Shown one piece after another: positions 8,120-17,417 of a stretch of 64,000 nucleotides of DNA. The stretch spans positions 3,682 through 67,681 of the forward strand of contig JBBSIN010000004.1 in assembly GCA_038232055.1 (NCBI GenBank). The letters run 5' to 3'. The notes under the pieces were generated by a model. That model was not told where the DNA came from. It did no database searches and saw only the letters and a program-made list of their open reading frames with translations. This stretch comes from JBBSIN01 sp038232055 (GTDB lineage: Bacteria; Actinomycetota; Actinomycetes; JADGOV01). Every line of letters starts with the position of its first letter. The stretch's first letter is position 1. Position numbers and translations under genes: made by a program.

Positions 8120-8866
8120 ATGGCCCGCGCGGCCGGCGGGCGCGCGGGGATCGCCTCGGCCCTGGCCTCGGTCGAGCTTTTCGCCGGGCTCGGCGACGCA
8201 GTTGTCGACGCACTCGCCGGGGTCGCCGTGCCGCGCAGGTTCGGCAAGGGCGCGCTGCTGTTCTCCGAGGGTGACCCGGGTGGGTCGCTTCTCGTCGTCA
8301 CCGAGGGCGCCATCTGCATCTTCCGTTCGTCGCTGTCCGGCGAACGCGCCGTACTCACCGTGCTGCGGCCCCTTGACGTCCTGGGCGAGATGGCGCTGCT
8401 CGACGGCGCTCCACGCTCGGCGTCGGCCGAGGCGATCGCACCCACCACCGTGCTCGCGTTGCGCCGTGAGTCGTTCCTCAATCTGCTGCACAGCCAGCCG
8501 AGCCTGGTCGAGCCCCTTGTCCGACACCTGGGCGCCATGATTCGCCGACTGTCCGAGCAGACGGCCGACCATGTCTTCCTCGACCTCGGCGGCCGGGTGG
8601 CGAAGGCGCTGCTGCGCCTCGCCGAGGGAGCGCCGCAACGCGAGTCCCGGCAGATCGTCACTCTTTCCCAGGGCCGGCTGGCCGAGATGGTCGGCGGGAG
8701 CCGGCAGAGCGTCAACCAGGTGCTCGGCGGGCTCGCCGAGCGCGGCATCGTCCGCGTCGAGGGTCGCCGTATCGTCCTCCTCGACGACGCCGCCCTCCGT
8801 CGGCGCGCCGGTCTTCCGCCGGTCGTCGTGCCTCCGCCGCAGCAGGCACCGTGGACCACTCGATGA
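8120..8866 (+). CDS. Crp/Fnr-family transcriptional regulator
   Basis: A 248-residue regulator with an N-terminal cyclic-nucleotide-binding domain and a C-terminal Crp-type helix-turn-helix (LAEMVGGSRQSVNQVLGGL). The phosphate-binding cassette reads GEMALLDGAPRSASA and keeps the Glu and Arg that contact cyclic nucleotide in CRP proteins, so cAMP or cGMP binding is plausible. I use ATG 8120; GTG starts at 8054 or 8093 cannot be excluded. The stop overlaps the start of the cyclase gene (ATGA, 8863-8866). A cyclase and its likely receptor are therefore co-translated. Confidence 0.88.
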   Translation: MARAAGGRAGIASALASVELFAGLGDAVVDALAGVAVPRRFGKGALLFSEGDPGGSLLVVTEGAICIFRSSLSGERAVLTVLRPLDVLGEMALLDGAPRSASAEAIAPTTVLALRRESFLNLLHSQPSLVEPLVRHLGAMIRRLSEQTADHVFLDLGGRVAKALLRLAEGAPQRESRQIVTLSQGRLAEMVGGSRQSVNQVLGGLAERGIVRVEGRRIVLLDDAALRRRAGLPPVVVPPPQQAPWTTR

Positions 8867-11800
8867 TCTCCGGACCGACCTGCCGGGCGTGCGGTTTCGG
8901 TAACCCGCCCGGCGCGCGGTTCTGCGGCCGGTGCGGCGATCGGCTGGCGGCCGGATGCCCCACCTGCGGCGAGCCGATCCGGTCCGGTCTGCCGTTCTGC
9001 ACCGCCTGCGGTACGCCGCTGGCGGTGCAGCCGGAGCCAACCCGCCGCCTGCCCGTGCAGATACCGCTTCCCCGGGAGCAGCGACGCATCGTCTCCGTCC
9101 TCTTCGTCGACCTGGTCGGCTACACCGTGGCCGCCGCAGCCAGCGACCCGGAGGACCTGCGCCGGATGCAGTCGGCGTACTTCGGCACCGCCCGGATGGT
9201 CATCGAGCGGTACGGCGGCACCGTGGAGAAGTACATCGGCGACGCGGTCATGGCATGTTTCGGCGCGCCCACTGCACACGAGGACGACCCCGACCGGGCC
9301 GTCGCGGCCGCCCTCCACGTCCGCGACGCGCTGCTCGACCAGCGACTACCCGGGGGTCGCCCGATGCGGGTCCGACTCGGCGTGGCGACCGGCGAGGCGC
9401 TCGTCGACCTCGACGCCGACCGGCAGGCCATGGTGGCCGGGGACGTCGTCAATATCGCCTGCCGGCTGGAGGAGCACGCCCAGCCGGGCACGATCCTCGT
9501 CGATCTGGCGACCGCGCGAGCTACCGGGTCGCTGGCCGAGTTCGCCGAGGCGGCACCGATCCTGCTGCCCGGCCGCCCGGACCCGGTTCAGTGTCGCGCC
9601 GCACTGCGCACGGTGGCACCACCGGCCGGCGGCGTCAGCAGCACCGCGGTCATCGGCCGCGATTCGGAGATTGCGCTGCTCACCGGCGCCCTTCGGCGCA
9701 CCGTCCGCGACCGCTCGCCGCAGCTGGTCACCATCCTGGGCGACGCGGGGTTGGGCAAGAGCCGGCTGGTCCGCGAGCTCGAGGCGCGCCTGGGCAAAGT
9801 CGGGGAGCCGGTGCGGTGGCGGGTGGGGCACTGCCCGCCGTACGGCGAGAGCGTCACGTTCTGGGCGTTGGCCGAGATCGTCAAGACCCACGCCGGGGTG
9901 CTCGACAGCGACACCGCCGAAGCCGCACGGGCGAAGGTGACGGCCGCGGTGGCCGCCGTGCTGCCGCCGGAGGACGCCCCCGGTGTCGCCGACCGGCTGG
10001 CGCCGCTCCTCGGCCTGGGGGCCGGGTCCCCCAGCGCGGAGGAGGCTCGCGCCGCGTGGACGCGGTTCCTGCTGGCGATCGCCGAGGACCAGCCGCTCGC
10101 GCTGGTCGTGGAGGACCTGCACTGGGCCGACGACGCGCTGCTGGACTTCCTGGAGGGGCTGCTCGGCGCCGCCGGCCACGTCCCCCTTCTGCTCGTGGTC
10201 ACCGCTCGCCCGCACCAGCTCTCGGAGCGTCGGCCCGACTGGGGCGCGCAGCTGCGCGACAGCGTCAAGATTCCGCTCTCACCGCTCGACGGGCCGCAGA
10301 CGGCTGCCCTGTTCGGGGCGCTGCTCGGACGGTCGGTGCTCCCGGCAGAGACGCAGCGACGGCTGATCGGGTTGGCCGGCGGCAACCCGCTGTACGCGGC
10401 GGAGTACGTGCGGATGCTCGCCGACACCGGGGCGCTGCGGCCCGGTTCGGGCCGCCGTGCCCTGCCGAGCGCCGGGCTGCCTCTGCCGCAGTCCGTACAC
10501 AGCCTCATCGCCAGCCGGCTCGACCTGCTCGCACCGGCCGAGCGCGCCGTCCTGCAGGCAGCGGCGGTGGTCGGCCAGCAGTTCAGCGCTGGTGCGGCGG
10601 CCGCCGTGGCCGGCGCCGACCCGGCGGTCGTGGAGCCGGCGCTGCAGGCCCTCGACCGGCGGCAGATCGTCCGTCGACGAGCGACGCCCAGTGTCCGTGG
10701 CGATACGGACTACGAGTTCCGGCACGTGCTCGTCCGCGACGTCGCCTACGCGCAGATTCCGCGGGCGACCCGGGCCGAGCAGCATCGCCGGACCGCCGAC
10801 TGGCTCGACGCGGTGACGGCCACGCGCGAGGACGACATCGCCGAGCTGCTCGCCCACCACCGGGTCGCGGCGTACGACCTGGTGGCCGAGCGCGGCGCCT
10901 ACCCAGCGCTCAACGCGGCGGCGTACGCCGAACCGGCTCGTCGCGCACTGCTGGCCGCCGCCGTCCGCGCCGCCCGGCTGCACGCCCTGTCGGCGGCGCG
11001 CGGCTACGTCGACCGCGCGCTGGCGCTCTGGCCGGCCGGCGTCGACCCGGCGGGTCGCTGGCGGGCCATCCGCCTCGCGCAGGAGGTGTGCTTTTTCGCC
11101 AGCGAGGACGAGTTCTACGCCGGCGACGGCCCGACGCTGCTGGCGGAGGCGGCCGTCGCGCTGCTCGCGCTCGGCGACGTCGCCGAAGCGGCCCGCGCCG
11201 AGACGCTGCTCGGTCAGGTGGAGTGGTACCGCGCCGAGGCGGCCGCGGCGTTCGGTCACCTCGGCCGAGCCGTCGCGCTGCTCGCGACCGAGCCGCCCAG
11301 CGAGCAAAAGGCGACGGCGTACGCCGAGCTGGCTCGGCTGCACATGCTGACCCACCACCACACGGCGGCGATCGAGGCCGCCACCGTGGCCCGCGGCATG
11401 GCGCACGCGTTGGACCAGCCGGAGATCGAGGCCGGCGCGCTCGTGACGATCGGCACCGCCCGTTACCTCTCCGGGAACCCGGCCGGCGTCGCCGACCAGG
11501 AGGCCGCCGTCGACCTCGCCCGCCGGCATCGGCTGCGGGCGCTGCACCGCGCCGCGAACAACCTGGCGGCCACCCTCCAGGAGGAGGGCCAGCTGCGGCG
11601 CAGCTACGAGCTGATCGAGGAGAGCGAGGCGGTCGGGCGCAACGCCGGCCTGTCGCTGACGAGCAAGTTCAGCGAGCCCGACGTCGCGATGCGGGCGTAC
11701 TTCGCCGGCGACTGGGGGCGGGCGCTGGCCGTCTCCGACGCCTGGCTGGGCGGGCTCGTGACCGCTACCCCGCATCCGTGGGAGATCCATCTGCGGGCAC

Positions 11801-12432
11801 TGTGCGCCTGGCTCCGCCTGCTGCGGGGCGCGCCGGCGCAGACCGTCGAGCCCGACCTGCGCCGGGCCCTGGAGCTCGCTCGCCGCGGCAGCTTCCCGCA
11901 GCTGCTCCGGCCCGCGCTTGCGCATGCCGCGCTCTGCCGCGTGATCACCGGGGACCTTCCCGAGGCCGCGCCGCTCTACGACGAGCTCGACACGGAGTGG
12001 CGCGACGAACCGGCCAGCGCCTCGCGGGAGTGGATTCAGGCAGCGGTCAACGTCGGCTCGCAGCTCGACGCCTACGACGACGGCGATCGCGTGCTGACCG
12101 TCGTACGCCGCCTGGAGGCACTGCGGCGCCCCACGCTGTGGGTACACGCCGCGCTGGCCTCCGGGCGGGCGCACCTGGCGGCCGGACGACCGGAGGCCGG
12201 CGCGCTGGCAGCCGAGGCAGCGGAGCGCTACGCCGAGATCGGCGACCTCTCCGATCAGGCCTTGGCGACGCTGCACGCCGCTCGAGCCTACGTCGCCGCC
12301 GGACGCCCCGACCAGGCGTCGGCGTACGTCGTGGCGGCACGCGCTTTCTGCCGGCGCAACGCCGCGGTGCGCCTGTTGGCCTACCTGCCGGCGGTCAGGG
12401 ACCTCCCGCTGGAGGTCGGCCGCGGCGTTTGA
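8863..12432 (+). CDS. class III adenylate/guanylate cyclase fused to zinc ribbons, AAA ATPase and TPR-like region
   Basis: A 1189-residue multidomain signalling protein. Residues 1-55 form double zinc ribbons (CRAC, CGRC, CPTC, CTAC). Residues about 75-230 are a class III cyclase with metal-binding Asp83 (FVDLVGYT) and Asp127 (YIGDAVM). Lys123 sits at the purine-specifying position, and Asn197/Arg201 (VNIACR) are the transition-state residues, so the domain looks active. Then comes a P-loop ATPase: Walker A GDAGLGKS at 293-300 and a Walker B-like VVEDLHWADD. The rest is helical and TPR/MalT-like. Start ATG 8863 overlaps the Crp-type gene; GTG 8851 is an alternative. The ATPase part probably senses a ligand or partner and controls the cyclase; that is inference. 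Confidence 0.9.
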   Translation: MISGPTCRACGFGNPPGARFCGRCGDRLAAGCPTCGEPIRSGLPFCTACGTPLAVQPEPTRRLPVQIPLPREQRRIVSVLFVDLVGYTVAAAASDPEDLRRMQSAYFGTARMVIERYGGTVEKYIGDAVMACFGAPTAHEDDPDRAVAAALHVRDALLDQRLPGGRPMRVRLGVATGEALVDLDADRQAMVAGDVVNIACRLEEHAQPGTILVDLATARATGSLAEFAEAAPILLPGRPDPVQCRAALRTVAPPAGGVSSTAVIGRDSEIALLTGALRRTVRDRSPQLVTILGDAGLGKSRLVRELEARLGKVGEPVRWRVGHCPPYGESVTFWALAEIVKTHAGVLDSDTAEAARAKVTAAVAAVLPPEDAPGVADRLAPLLGLGAGSPSAEEARAAWTRFLLAIAEDQPLALVVEDLHWADDALLDFLEGLLGAAGHVPLLLVVTARPHQLSERRPDWGAQLRDSVKIPLSPLDGPQTAALFGALLGRSVLPAETQRRLIGLAGGNPLYAAEYVRMLADTGALRPGSGRRALPSAGLPLPQSVHSLIASRLDLLAPAERAVLQAAAVVGQQFSAGAAAAVAGADPAVVEPALQALDRRQIVRRRATPSVRGDTDYEFRHVLVRDVAYAQIPRATRAEQHRRTADWLDAVTATREDDIAELLAHHRVAAYDLVAERGAYPALNAAAYAEPARRALLAAAVRAARLHALSAARGYVDRALALWPAGVDPAGRWRAIRLAQEVCFFASEDEFYAGDGPTLLAEAAVALLALGDVAEAARAETLLGQVEWYRAEAAAAFGHLGRAVALLATEPPSEQKATAYAELARLHMLTHHHTAAIEAATVARGMAHALDQPEIEAGALVTIGTARYLSGNPAGVADQEAAVDLARRHRLRALHRAANNLAATLQEEGQLRRSYELIEESEAVGRNAGLSLTSKFSEPDVAMRAYFAGDWGRALAVSDAWLGGLVTATPHPWEIHLRALCAWLRLLRGAPAQTVEPDLRRALELARRGSFPQLLRPALAHAALCRVITGDLPEAAPLYDELDTEWRDEPASASREWIQAAVNVGSQLDAYDDGDRVLTVVRRLEALRRPTLWVHAALASGRAHLAAGRPEAGALAAEAAERYAEIGDLSDQALATLHAARAYVAAGRPDQASAYVVAARAFCRRNAAVRLLAYLPAVRDLPLEVGRGV

Positions 12433-12468
12433 CGACGTACGTCGGCTGCGGTTCGCGGGACGTTCGGG

Positions 12469-13155
12469 TCAGGCCGCCTTTTGGACCGCGGCCTTGGCCT
12501 TGGTCGCGTAGACGTCGACGTACTCCTGCCCGGACAGCACCATGATCTCGTACATGATCTCGTCGGTCATCGACCGCAGCACGAAGCCGTTGCGCTCCAT
12601 GCCGCGATAGCGGGAGAAGTCGAGCGGCTTGCCGATCCGCACGCCGGGGCGGACCCCGAAGCGCGGGAACGCCCGCCCCGGTGGCTGCAGCCGCCGGGTG
12701 TCGACCATCACCACCGGGATCACCGGTACGCCGGCCTCGAGCGCCATGCGGCCGACGCCGGTCTTGCCGCGATAGAGCCGACCGTCCGGCGAGCGCGTGC
12801 CCTCCGGGTAGATGCCGAGCAGCTCGCCCTCCCGGAGGATCCGCAGGCCGGTCCCGATGGCGGCCTCGCTGGCCCGGCCGCCGGTGCGGTCCAGCGGCAC
12901 CTGCCCGACGGAACGCATGAACGCGGCCACCAGCCGCCCCTTGAGCCCCGCACCGGTGAAGTAGTCGGACTTGGCGAGGAACGTGATGCGCCGCGGCACC
13001 AGAAGCGGCAAGAAGATCGAGTCGGAGAACGACAGGTGGTTGCTCGCGAAGATGGCGCCGCCGCGCGGGGGGACGTTCTCCAGCCCCTCGATCCACGGCC
13101 GGAACAGCGGGCGCAGGATCGGCGTCAGGATCGCCTTCACGATCCAGTAACCCAT
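12469..13155 (-). CDS. plsC: 1-acyl-sn-glycerol-3-phosphate acyltransferase (PlsC family)
   Basis: A 228-residue membrane-associated acyltransferase of phospholipid synthesis. The catalytic motif NHLSFSD (NHxxxxD) and the acceptor-binding motif YPEGTRSPDG are present, with a hydrophobic N-terminus. ATG 13155 is preceded by a strong GGGAGGA ribosome-binding site. The position (near an SRPBCC gene and fadD15) matches Rv2182c in mycobacteria. It is divergent from an esterase gene; the 136-bp gap should carry both promoters. Confidence 0.9.
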   Translation of the reverse strand: MGYWIVKAILTPILRPLFRPWIEGLENVPPRGGAIFASNHLSFSDSIFLPLLVPRRITFLAKSDYFTGAGLKGRLVAAFMRSVGQVPLDRTGGRASEAAIGTGLRILREGELLGIYPEGTRSPDGRLYRGKTGVGRMALEAGVPVIPVVMVDTRRLQPPGRAFPRFGVRPGVRIGKPLDFSRYRGMERNGFVLRSMTDEIMYEIMVLSGQEYVDVYATKAKAAVQKAA

Positions 13156-13291
13156 CGGTGTCCTCCCGCTGCCCGAGCCGGTCTCCGACCCTACGGATAG
13201 CGGAGCGGCACGGCAACGACGGGTCGCTGGTGTCGCCAGGTCTTCTCGCGCGCCGTGGCGACGACCCCGCCGGACATGCGACGATTCGGGC

Positions 13292-14050
13292 ATGCCGCTT
13301 CTGCCGGGGGCCGAGCCCTTCACGTTCGACGGCGGCCCCGTCGGCGTGCTGCTGGTGCACGGCCTCACAGGCTCGCCGCAGAGCCTGCGTCCCTGGGGGC
13401 AGCACCTCGCGGCGGGCGGGCTCACCGTCGTCTGCCCGCGCCTGCCCGGGCACGGCACCCGCTGGCCAGACCTCAACCTGACCCGGTGGCCGGACTGGTA
13501 CGGCGAGGCGGAGCACGCCTTCACGGCACTGCGCGCACGGTGCGACCGGGTCTTCGTCATGGGCCTGTCCATGGGCGCCACCCTGGCGCTGCGGCTCGCG
13601 GAGCTGCGTCCGGACGAGGTGGCCGGGCTCGTGCTGGTCAACCCCTCGATCCAGATGATGGACCGCCGGCTGATGGCACTCCCGCTGCTCAAGTGGGTGC
13701 TTCCCTCGTTCCCCGGCATCGCGAGCGACATCAAGAAGCCCGGCTCTCGCGAGCTCGCCTACGACCGTCTGCCGCTCAAGGCGTTCGCCTCGCTGACGCA
13801 GCTGTGGCGGCTGGTCCGCGCCGACCTCGGCCGGGTCACCGCGCCGACCCTGCTCTTCCGCAGTGCCGAGGACCACGTCGTCCAGGCGGTCAACGCCGAG
13901 ACGCTGCTCGGCGCGATGCGGTGCCCGATAGAGCAGCGCGTCCTGGCCGAGAGCTACCACGTCGCGACGCTGGACAACGACGCTGCCGCGATCTTCGACG
14001 GCAGTCTGGAGTTCGTGCGGAGCGTCAGCCAGACCGTCGTGAGCGGTTGA
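13292..14050 (+). CDS. alpha/beta-hydrolase, carboxylesterase/monoacylglycerol-lipase type
   Basis: A 252-residue serine hydrolase of the Est30/carboxylesterase group. It has the oxyanion motif HGLTG (residues 23-27) and a nucleophile elbow GLSMG with Ser93. Candidate catalytic Asp194 (SAEDHVV) and His223 (ESYHVATLDND) fit the expected spacing. It likely cleaves short acyl esters or monoacylglycerols in the cytoplasm. The divergent plsC gene suggests a link to lipid turnover, though that is only positional. Confidence 0.85.
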   Translation: MPLLPGAEPFTFDGGPVGVLLVHGLTGSPQSLRPWGQHLAAGGLTVVCPRLPGHGTRWPDLNLTRWPDWYGEAEHAFTALRARCDRVFVMGLSMGATLALRLAELRPDEVAGLVLVNPSIQMMDRRLMALPLLKWVLPSFPGIASDIKKPGSRELAYDRLPLKAFASLTQLWRLVRADLGRVTAPTLLFRSAEDHVVQAVNAETLLGAMRCPIEQRVLAESYHVATLDNDAAAIFDGSLEFVRSVSQTVVSG

Positions 14051-14062
14051 CGGGCGCACTGC

Positions 14063-14821
14063 ATGATCGACGACGACGGCGGCGAGGCGCGCGCGGGACG
14101 CCGCAGCAACGGCCTGCGCGCCGCGGCGTACGCCGTGCTGGCCGAGTGTGAGCCGCAACTCGTCGACGCGCTGCTCGAGGCGCTGCGCACGGCGGGCGTC
14201 GCGGCATACGCCGCTCCCTACGCCGGCTCGGTCGGCGGCTACCTCGAGGTGCGCGCGCCCGACCGCCCGCTCGCCCGGGTCTGGGTCGACGCTATCTCCG
14301 TCGAGGCCGCGCGCGGCGTGCTGGCCCGCGAGCGCGAGCTCACGCTCGACACGCCGGACGAGGAGGCCACCTGGCGCGAGATCGTCGCCGCCCTCCGGCT
14401 CGACGGCTCCGACGGCCCGCCCCGCTGGCCAACCGCGGAGGAGGTGCCGGGCGGCGGGCCGCCGCGCGTCGTACGGCGAGCCGCGCCGGCGCAGCCCGAG
14501 CGCCCGCGGCCGCTCGCCGAGCCGGCCGCCGGGCCTGTACTCGAGCCCGTACTCGAGCCCGCGCCCGAGCTGGCGGACGAGCACTTCGAGCCGCCACCGC
14601 CACCGCCGCTGCCACGGGTCTCCTCGACCACGGCGTACGGCGTCGCTGCCATCCTCGCCGGGGCTCTCGTGCTGCTGATCCCTACCATGGCCGGGGACCC
14701 GGTGGGTCCGGCGCTTCTCGTGCTCGCGATCGCTGCCGTCCTCGGCGGGTTTGCGACGCTGGTGCTCCGGATGCACGAGGGTTCGGAGGACTCCGGTCCC
14801 GACGACGGCGCGGTCGTCTGA
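14063..14821 (+). CDS. uncharacterised protein with N-terminal soluble domain and two C-terminal TM helices
   Basis: A 252-residue protein starting 12 bp after the esterase gene, so probably co-transcribed. Residues 10-90 form an alpha/beta domain in the style of small signal-transducing (DUF2007-like) proteins. The middle is low-complexity, with a VLEPVLEPAPE repeat and a poly-proline run. Two hydrophobic helices near the C-terminus (about 195-240) would anchor it, leaving an acidic tail. I do not recognise a characterised homologue. Confidence 0.65.
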   Translation: MIDDDGGEARAGRRSNGLRAAAYAVLAECEPQLVDALLEALRTAGVAAYAAPYAGSVGGYLEVRAPDRPLARVWVDAISVEAARGVLARERELTLDTPDEEATWREIVAALRLDGSDGPPRWPTAEEVPGGGPPRVVRRAAPAQPERPRPLAEPAAGPVLEPVLEPAPELADEHFEPPPPPPLPRVSSTTAYGVAAILAGALVLLIPTMAGDPVGPALLVLAIAAVLGGFATLVLRMHEGSEDSGPDDGAVV

Positions 14822-14870
14822 GCCTTGGCCGCGCCGGTCGTTCGGCCACAGGAACAGGAGGAAGGCGCGC

Positions 14871-16109
14871 GTGCAGGTCAGCGACACGGTCGAGATCAGC
14901 GGGCACCTGATGGACTCCGGGGCACTCGCGAAGGTGCTCGACGACGTCCTCGAGTACGGCGGCGACTACGTCATCGACCGCCTCGACGTCGGTCGGACCC
15001 ACGACGACGAGTCCTACGCGCGGATCACCGTCACCTCGGAGTCCGACGAGCACCTACAACGGCTGCTCATGCGGCTACAGATCCACGGCGTCAACGCCGT
15101 CGACCCCGGCGAGGCCGGCGTGCGGGAGGCGGAGCAGGACGGGGTTTTTCCCGACGACTTCTACTCCACGACCAACCTCGAGACCGTCGTCCGGCTGGGC
15201 GGGCAATGGGTGCCCGTCGAGCATCCGGAGATGGACTGCGGGCTCGTCGTCGAGGGCAACCGGGTCCGCACGATTCCGGTTAGTGACGTCTCGCGCGGCG
15301 ACCGGATCGTCTGCGGCGCGGGCGGGGTCCGGGTCGTGCTGCCCCAGCGGTCCCACTCGGCGCACACGGGCTCGTTCGAGTTCATGACCTCGGAGGTCTC
15401 GAGCGAGAAGCCGCAGGCCCTGCTCGTCCGACAGATCGCCGAGCGGATGCGGGAGGTGAAGGCCGAAGGCGCCAAGCTGCTGTGGGTCGCCGGCCCGGCG
15501 GTCGTGCACACCGGAGCGTCCGGCGCGATGGTCGCGCTGGTGGAGGCCGGCTACGTCGACGTACTGTTCGCCGGCAACGCCCTCGCCACGCACGACATCG
15601 AGTCGGCGCTGTTCGGCACGTCGCTCGGTGTCGACCTGGCGAAGGGCAAGGGCGTCGAGCACGGCCACGAGCACCACATCCGCGCGATCAACACGATCCG
15701 CAAGCACGGGTCCATCGCAGGCGCCGTCGAGGCCGGCGTACTCGCCAGCGGGGTGATGCACGCCCTCGTCAAGGCCGGCAAGCCCTTCGTGCTCGTGGGA
15801 TCGGTGCGCGACGACGGCCCGCTGCCCGACGTCTACACCGACGTCATCGAGGGCCAGCGCGCCATGCGGGCGCAGCTCCCCGGCGTCGGCTTCGCGATCA
15901 TGGTGGCGACCATGCTGCACTCCATCGCGACCGGCAACATCCTGCCCGCGTCGGTTCCGCTGGTCTGCGTCGACATCAACCCGGCGACCGTCACCAAGCT
16001 GGCCGACCGCGGCAGCGCGCAGGCGATGGGCATGGTGACCGACATCGGCCTGTTCTTCGAGCAGCTCGCGCTCGCCCTGGTGCCGGACTACCGCTCCGGT
16101 GGCGAGTAG
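14871..16109 (+). CDS. TIGR00300/LOR-SDH-type protein, ornithine cyclodeaminase-like
   Basis: A 412-residue protein of the TIGR00300 family. The N-terminal part (about residues 8-90) resembles the conserved LOR/SDH region. The C-terminal Rossmann-like part contains LLWVAGPAVVHTGAS, FAGNALATHDIE and CVDINPATVTKLADRG. Relatives include archaeal MMP1218 and the C-terminal half of cyanobacterial AgrE, which convert ornithine to proline. That activity is plausible here but not demonstrated by the sequence. GTG 14871 has an AGGAGGAAGG ribosome-binding site five bases upstream. No arginine- or proline-pathway gene is adjacent. Confidence 0.82.
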   Translation: MQVSDTVEISGHLMDSGALAKVLDDVLEYGGDYVIDRLDVGRTHDDESYARITVTSESDEHLQRLLMRLQIHGVNAVDPGEAGVREAEQDGVFPDDFYSTTNLETVVRLGGQWVPVEHPEMDCGLVVEGNRVRTIPVSDVSRGDRIVCGAGGVRVVLPQRSHSAHTGSFEFMTSEVSSEKPQALLVRQIAERMREVKAEGAKLLWVAGPAVVHTGASGAMVALVEAGYVDVLFAGNALATHDIESALFGTSLGVDLAKGKGVEHGHEHHIRAINTIRKHGSIAGAVEAGVLASGVMHALVKAGKPFVLVGSVRDDGPLPDVYTDVIEGQRAMRAQLPGVGFAIMVATMLHSIATGNILPASVPLVCVDINPATVTKLADRGSAQAMGMVTDIGLFFEQLALALVPDYRSGGE

Positions 16110-16426
16110 GCCGGCTCCGTCAAGTAATGCTTGCCGGGTTCGTCAGCTTCTCCCGCGTCCCGGTTGGCCGCTCCAGCGCGGACCGTGGAGCCTGGGAAGT
16201 GCCCCAGCAACGCCAGGACTCCACACCCCTGGTCGTCCCTGTCCGGCCGCAATGCCTGGCGGCGATCACCGGCAGCGCAGTCACTGGACGCGACCTCGGC
16301 GACTTCCTACGGACGCAGATGGCCGTCGTGCGCCGGTTGCGATCTCCTTCGCCTGGCTGTTGTTGCTGGCAGCGCCACTTGGAGATCAACCAACCGCCAC
16401 GGGGCGAGCGAAGGAGATCGACTTGC
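16110..16426. other. non-coding gap between convergent genes, with a long inverted repeat
   Basis: This 317-bp stretch separates two genes that converge on it. I find no convincing coding remnant in any frame. Its one clear feature is a perfect 13-bp inverted repeat, CGATCTCCTTCGC at 16340-16352 and its complement at 16408-16420, with a 55-bp loop. It may act as a terminator for both genes, but it lacks a T-tract. Confidence 0.5.
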
Positions 16427-17410
16427 TCAGCGGTGGACCGAGGACATGTCCGGGTAGCGGTCGCCGGCCGTTGCGCCGACCGGGAACACCTCGTCCAGGC
16501 TCCGCAGGTCCTTCTCCTCGAGCCGGACGTCGTCGGCCGCCGCGTTCTCCTCCAGGTAGGAGCGACGCTTGGTACCCGGGATCGGGACGACGTCGTCGCC
16601 CTGGGCCAGCACCCACGCGAGCGCGAGCTGCCCGGGCGTCACGCCCTTCTCGGTGGCGATGTCGCGGACCCGGTCGACCAGCTCGAGATTGTGATCGAAG
16701 TTCTCCCCCTGGAAGCGGGGGTTGGCGCGGCGGAAGTCGCCGGCTTCGAGGTCCTCCGGTGACCGGATCTGCCCGGAGAGAAAGCCGCGGCCTAGTGGCG
16801 AGTAGGCGACGAAGCCGATGTCGAGCTCCCGCACCGTGTCCAGAACGCCGTTCTCCTGCGGGTCGCGCGTCCATAGCGACAGCTCGCTCTGCAGGGCGGT
16901 GATCGGGTGCACGGCGTGTGCCCGCCGGATCGTCGCGGGCGCCGCCTCCGACATGCCGAGGTGGCGGACCTTGCCCGCCGACACGAGCTCGGCCATTGCC
17001 CCGACGGTCTCCTCGATCGGCACCTGTGGGTCGACGCGGTGTTGGTAGTACAGGTCGATCACCTCGACGCCGAGACGGTCGAGCGACGCGTCACACGCCT
17101 GGCGGACGTAGTCCGGCCGACCGTTGACCCCTCTGCGCGCCGGGTCGGCCGGGTCGCGTATCAAGCCGAACTTCGTCGCCAGCTGGACCTCGTCGCGCCG
17201 CCCGGCGATGGCCCGCCCGACCAACCGCTCGTTCGTCTGCGGGCCATAGGCGTCGGAGGTGTCGAGCAGCGTGATCCCGAGCTCGAGCGCGCGATGGATC
17301 GTCGCGATCGCCTCGTCCTCGTCGGCGGTCCCGTAGAACTCGCTCATTCCCATGCAGCCGAGGCCCTGCGCCGACACGGTGAAGCCCTGACCGAGGTTGC
17401 GGGTGCGCAT
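16427..17410 (-). CDS. aldo/keto reductase
   Basis: A 327-residue NADPH-dependent aldo/keto reductase with a TIM-barrel fold. The catalytic tetrad is complete: Asp50 and Tyr55 (LLDTSDAYG), Lys80 (ATKFG) and His124 (YYQHRVDP). The C-terminal cofactor site [14 protein letters not shown] is also typical. It resembles the YakC/general stress AKR branch; the substrate cannot be predicted. ATG 17410 lies eight bases after the end of the EEP nuclease gene, so the two are probably on one transcript. Confidence 0.9.
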   Translation of the reverse strand: MRTRNLGQGFTVSAQGLGCMGMSEFYGTADEDEAIATIHRALELGITLLDTSDAYGPQTNERLVGRAIAGRRDEVQLATKFGLIRDPADPARRGVNGRPDYVRQACDASLDRLGVEVIDLYYQHRVDPQVPIEETVGAMAELVSAGKVRHLGMSEAAPATIRRAHAVHPITALQSELSLWTRDPQENGVLDTVRELDIGFVAYSPLGRGFLSGQIRSPEDLEAGDFRRANPRFQGENFDHNLELVDRVRDIATEKGVTPGQLALAWVLAQGDDVVPIPGTKRRSYLEENAAADDVRLEEKDLRSLDEVFPVGATAGDRYPDMSSVHR

Positions 17411-17417
17411 GTCCCCA

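Noticed and set aside
10279..12276. Long minus-strand frame opposite the cyclase gene
   Set aside because: Antisense shadow created by codon bias; no recognisable domain.
8931..12545. Very long open frame (about 1200 codons) overlapping the cyclase gene
   Set aside because: It is the +1 shadow of the cyclase gene in GC-rich DNA: Arg/Gly/Pro-rich, no motifs, no ribosome-binding site.
14535..14575. CTCGAGCCCGTA direct repeat
   Set aside because: Encodes the VLEPVLEP linker of the protein at 14063-14821; no independent element.
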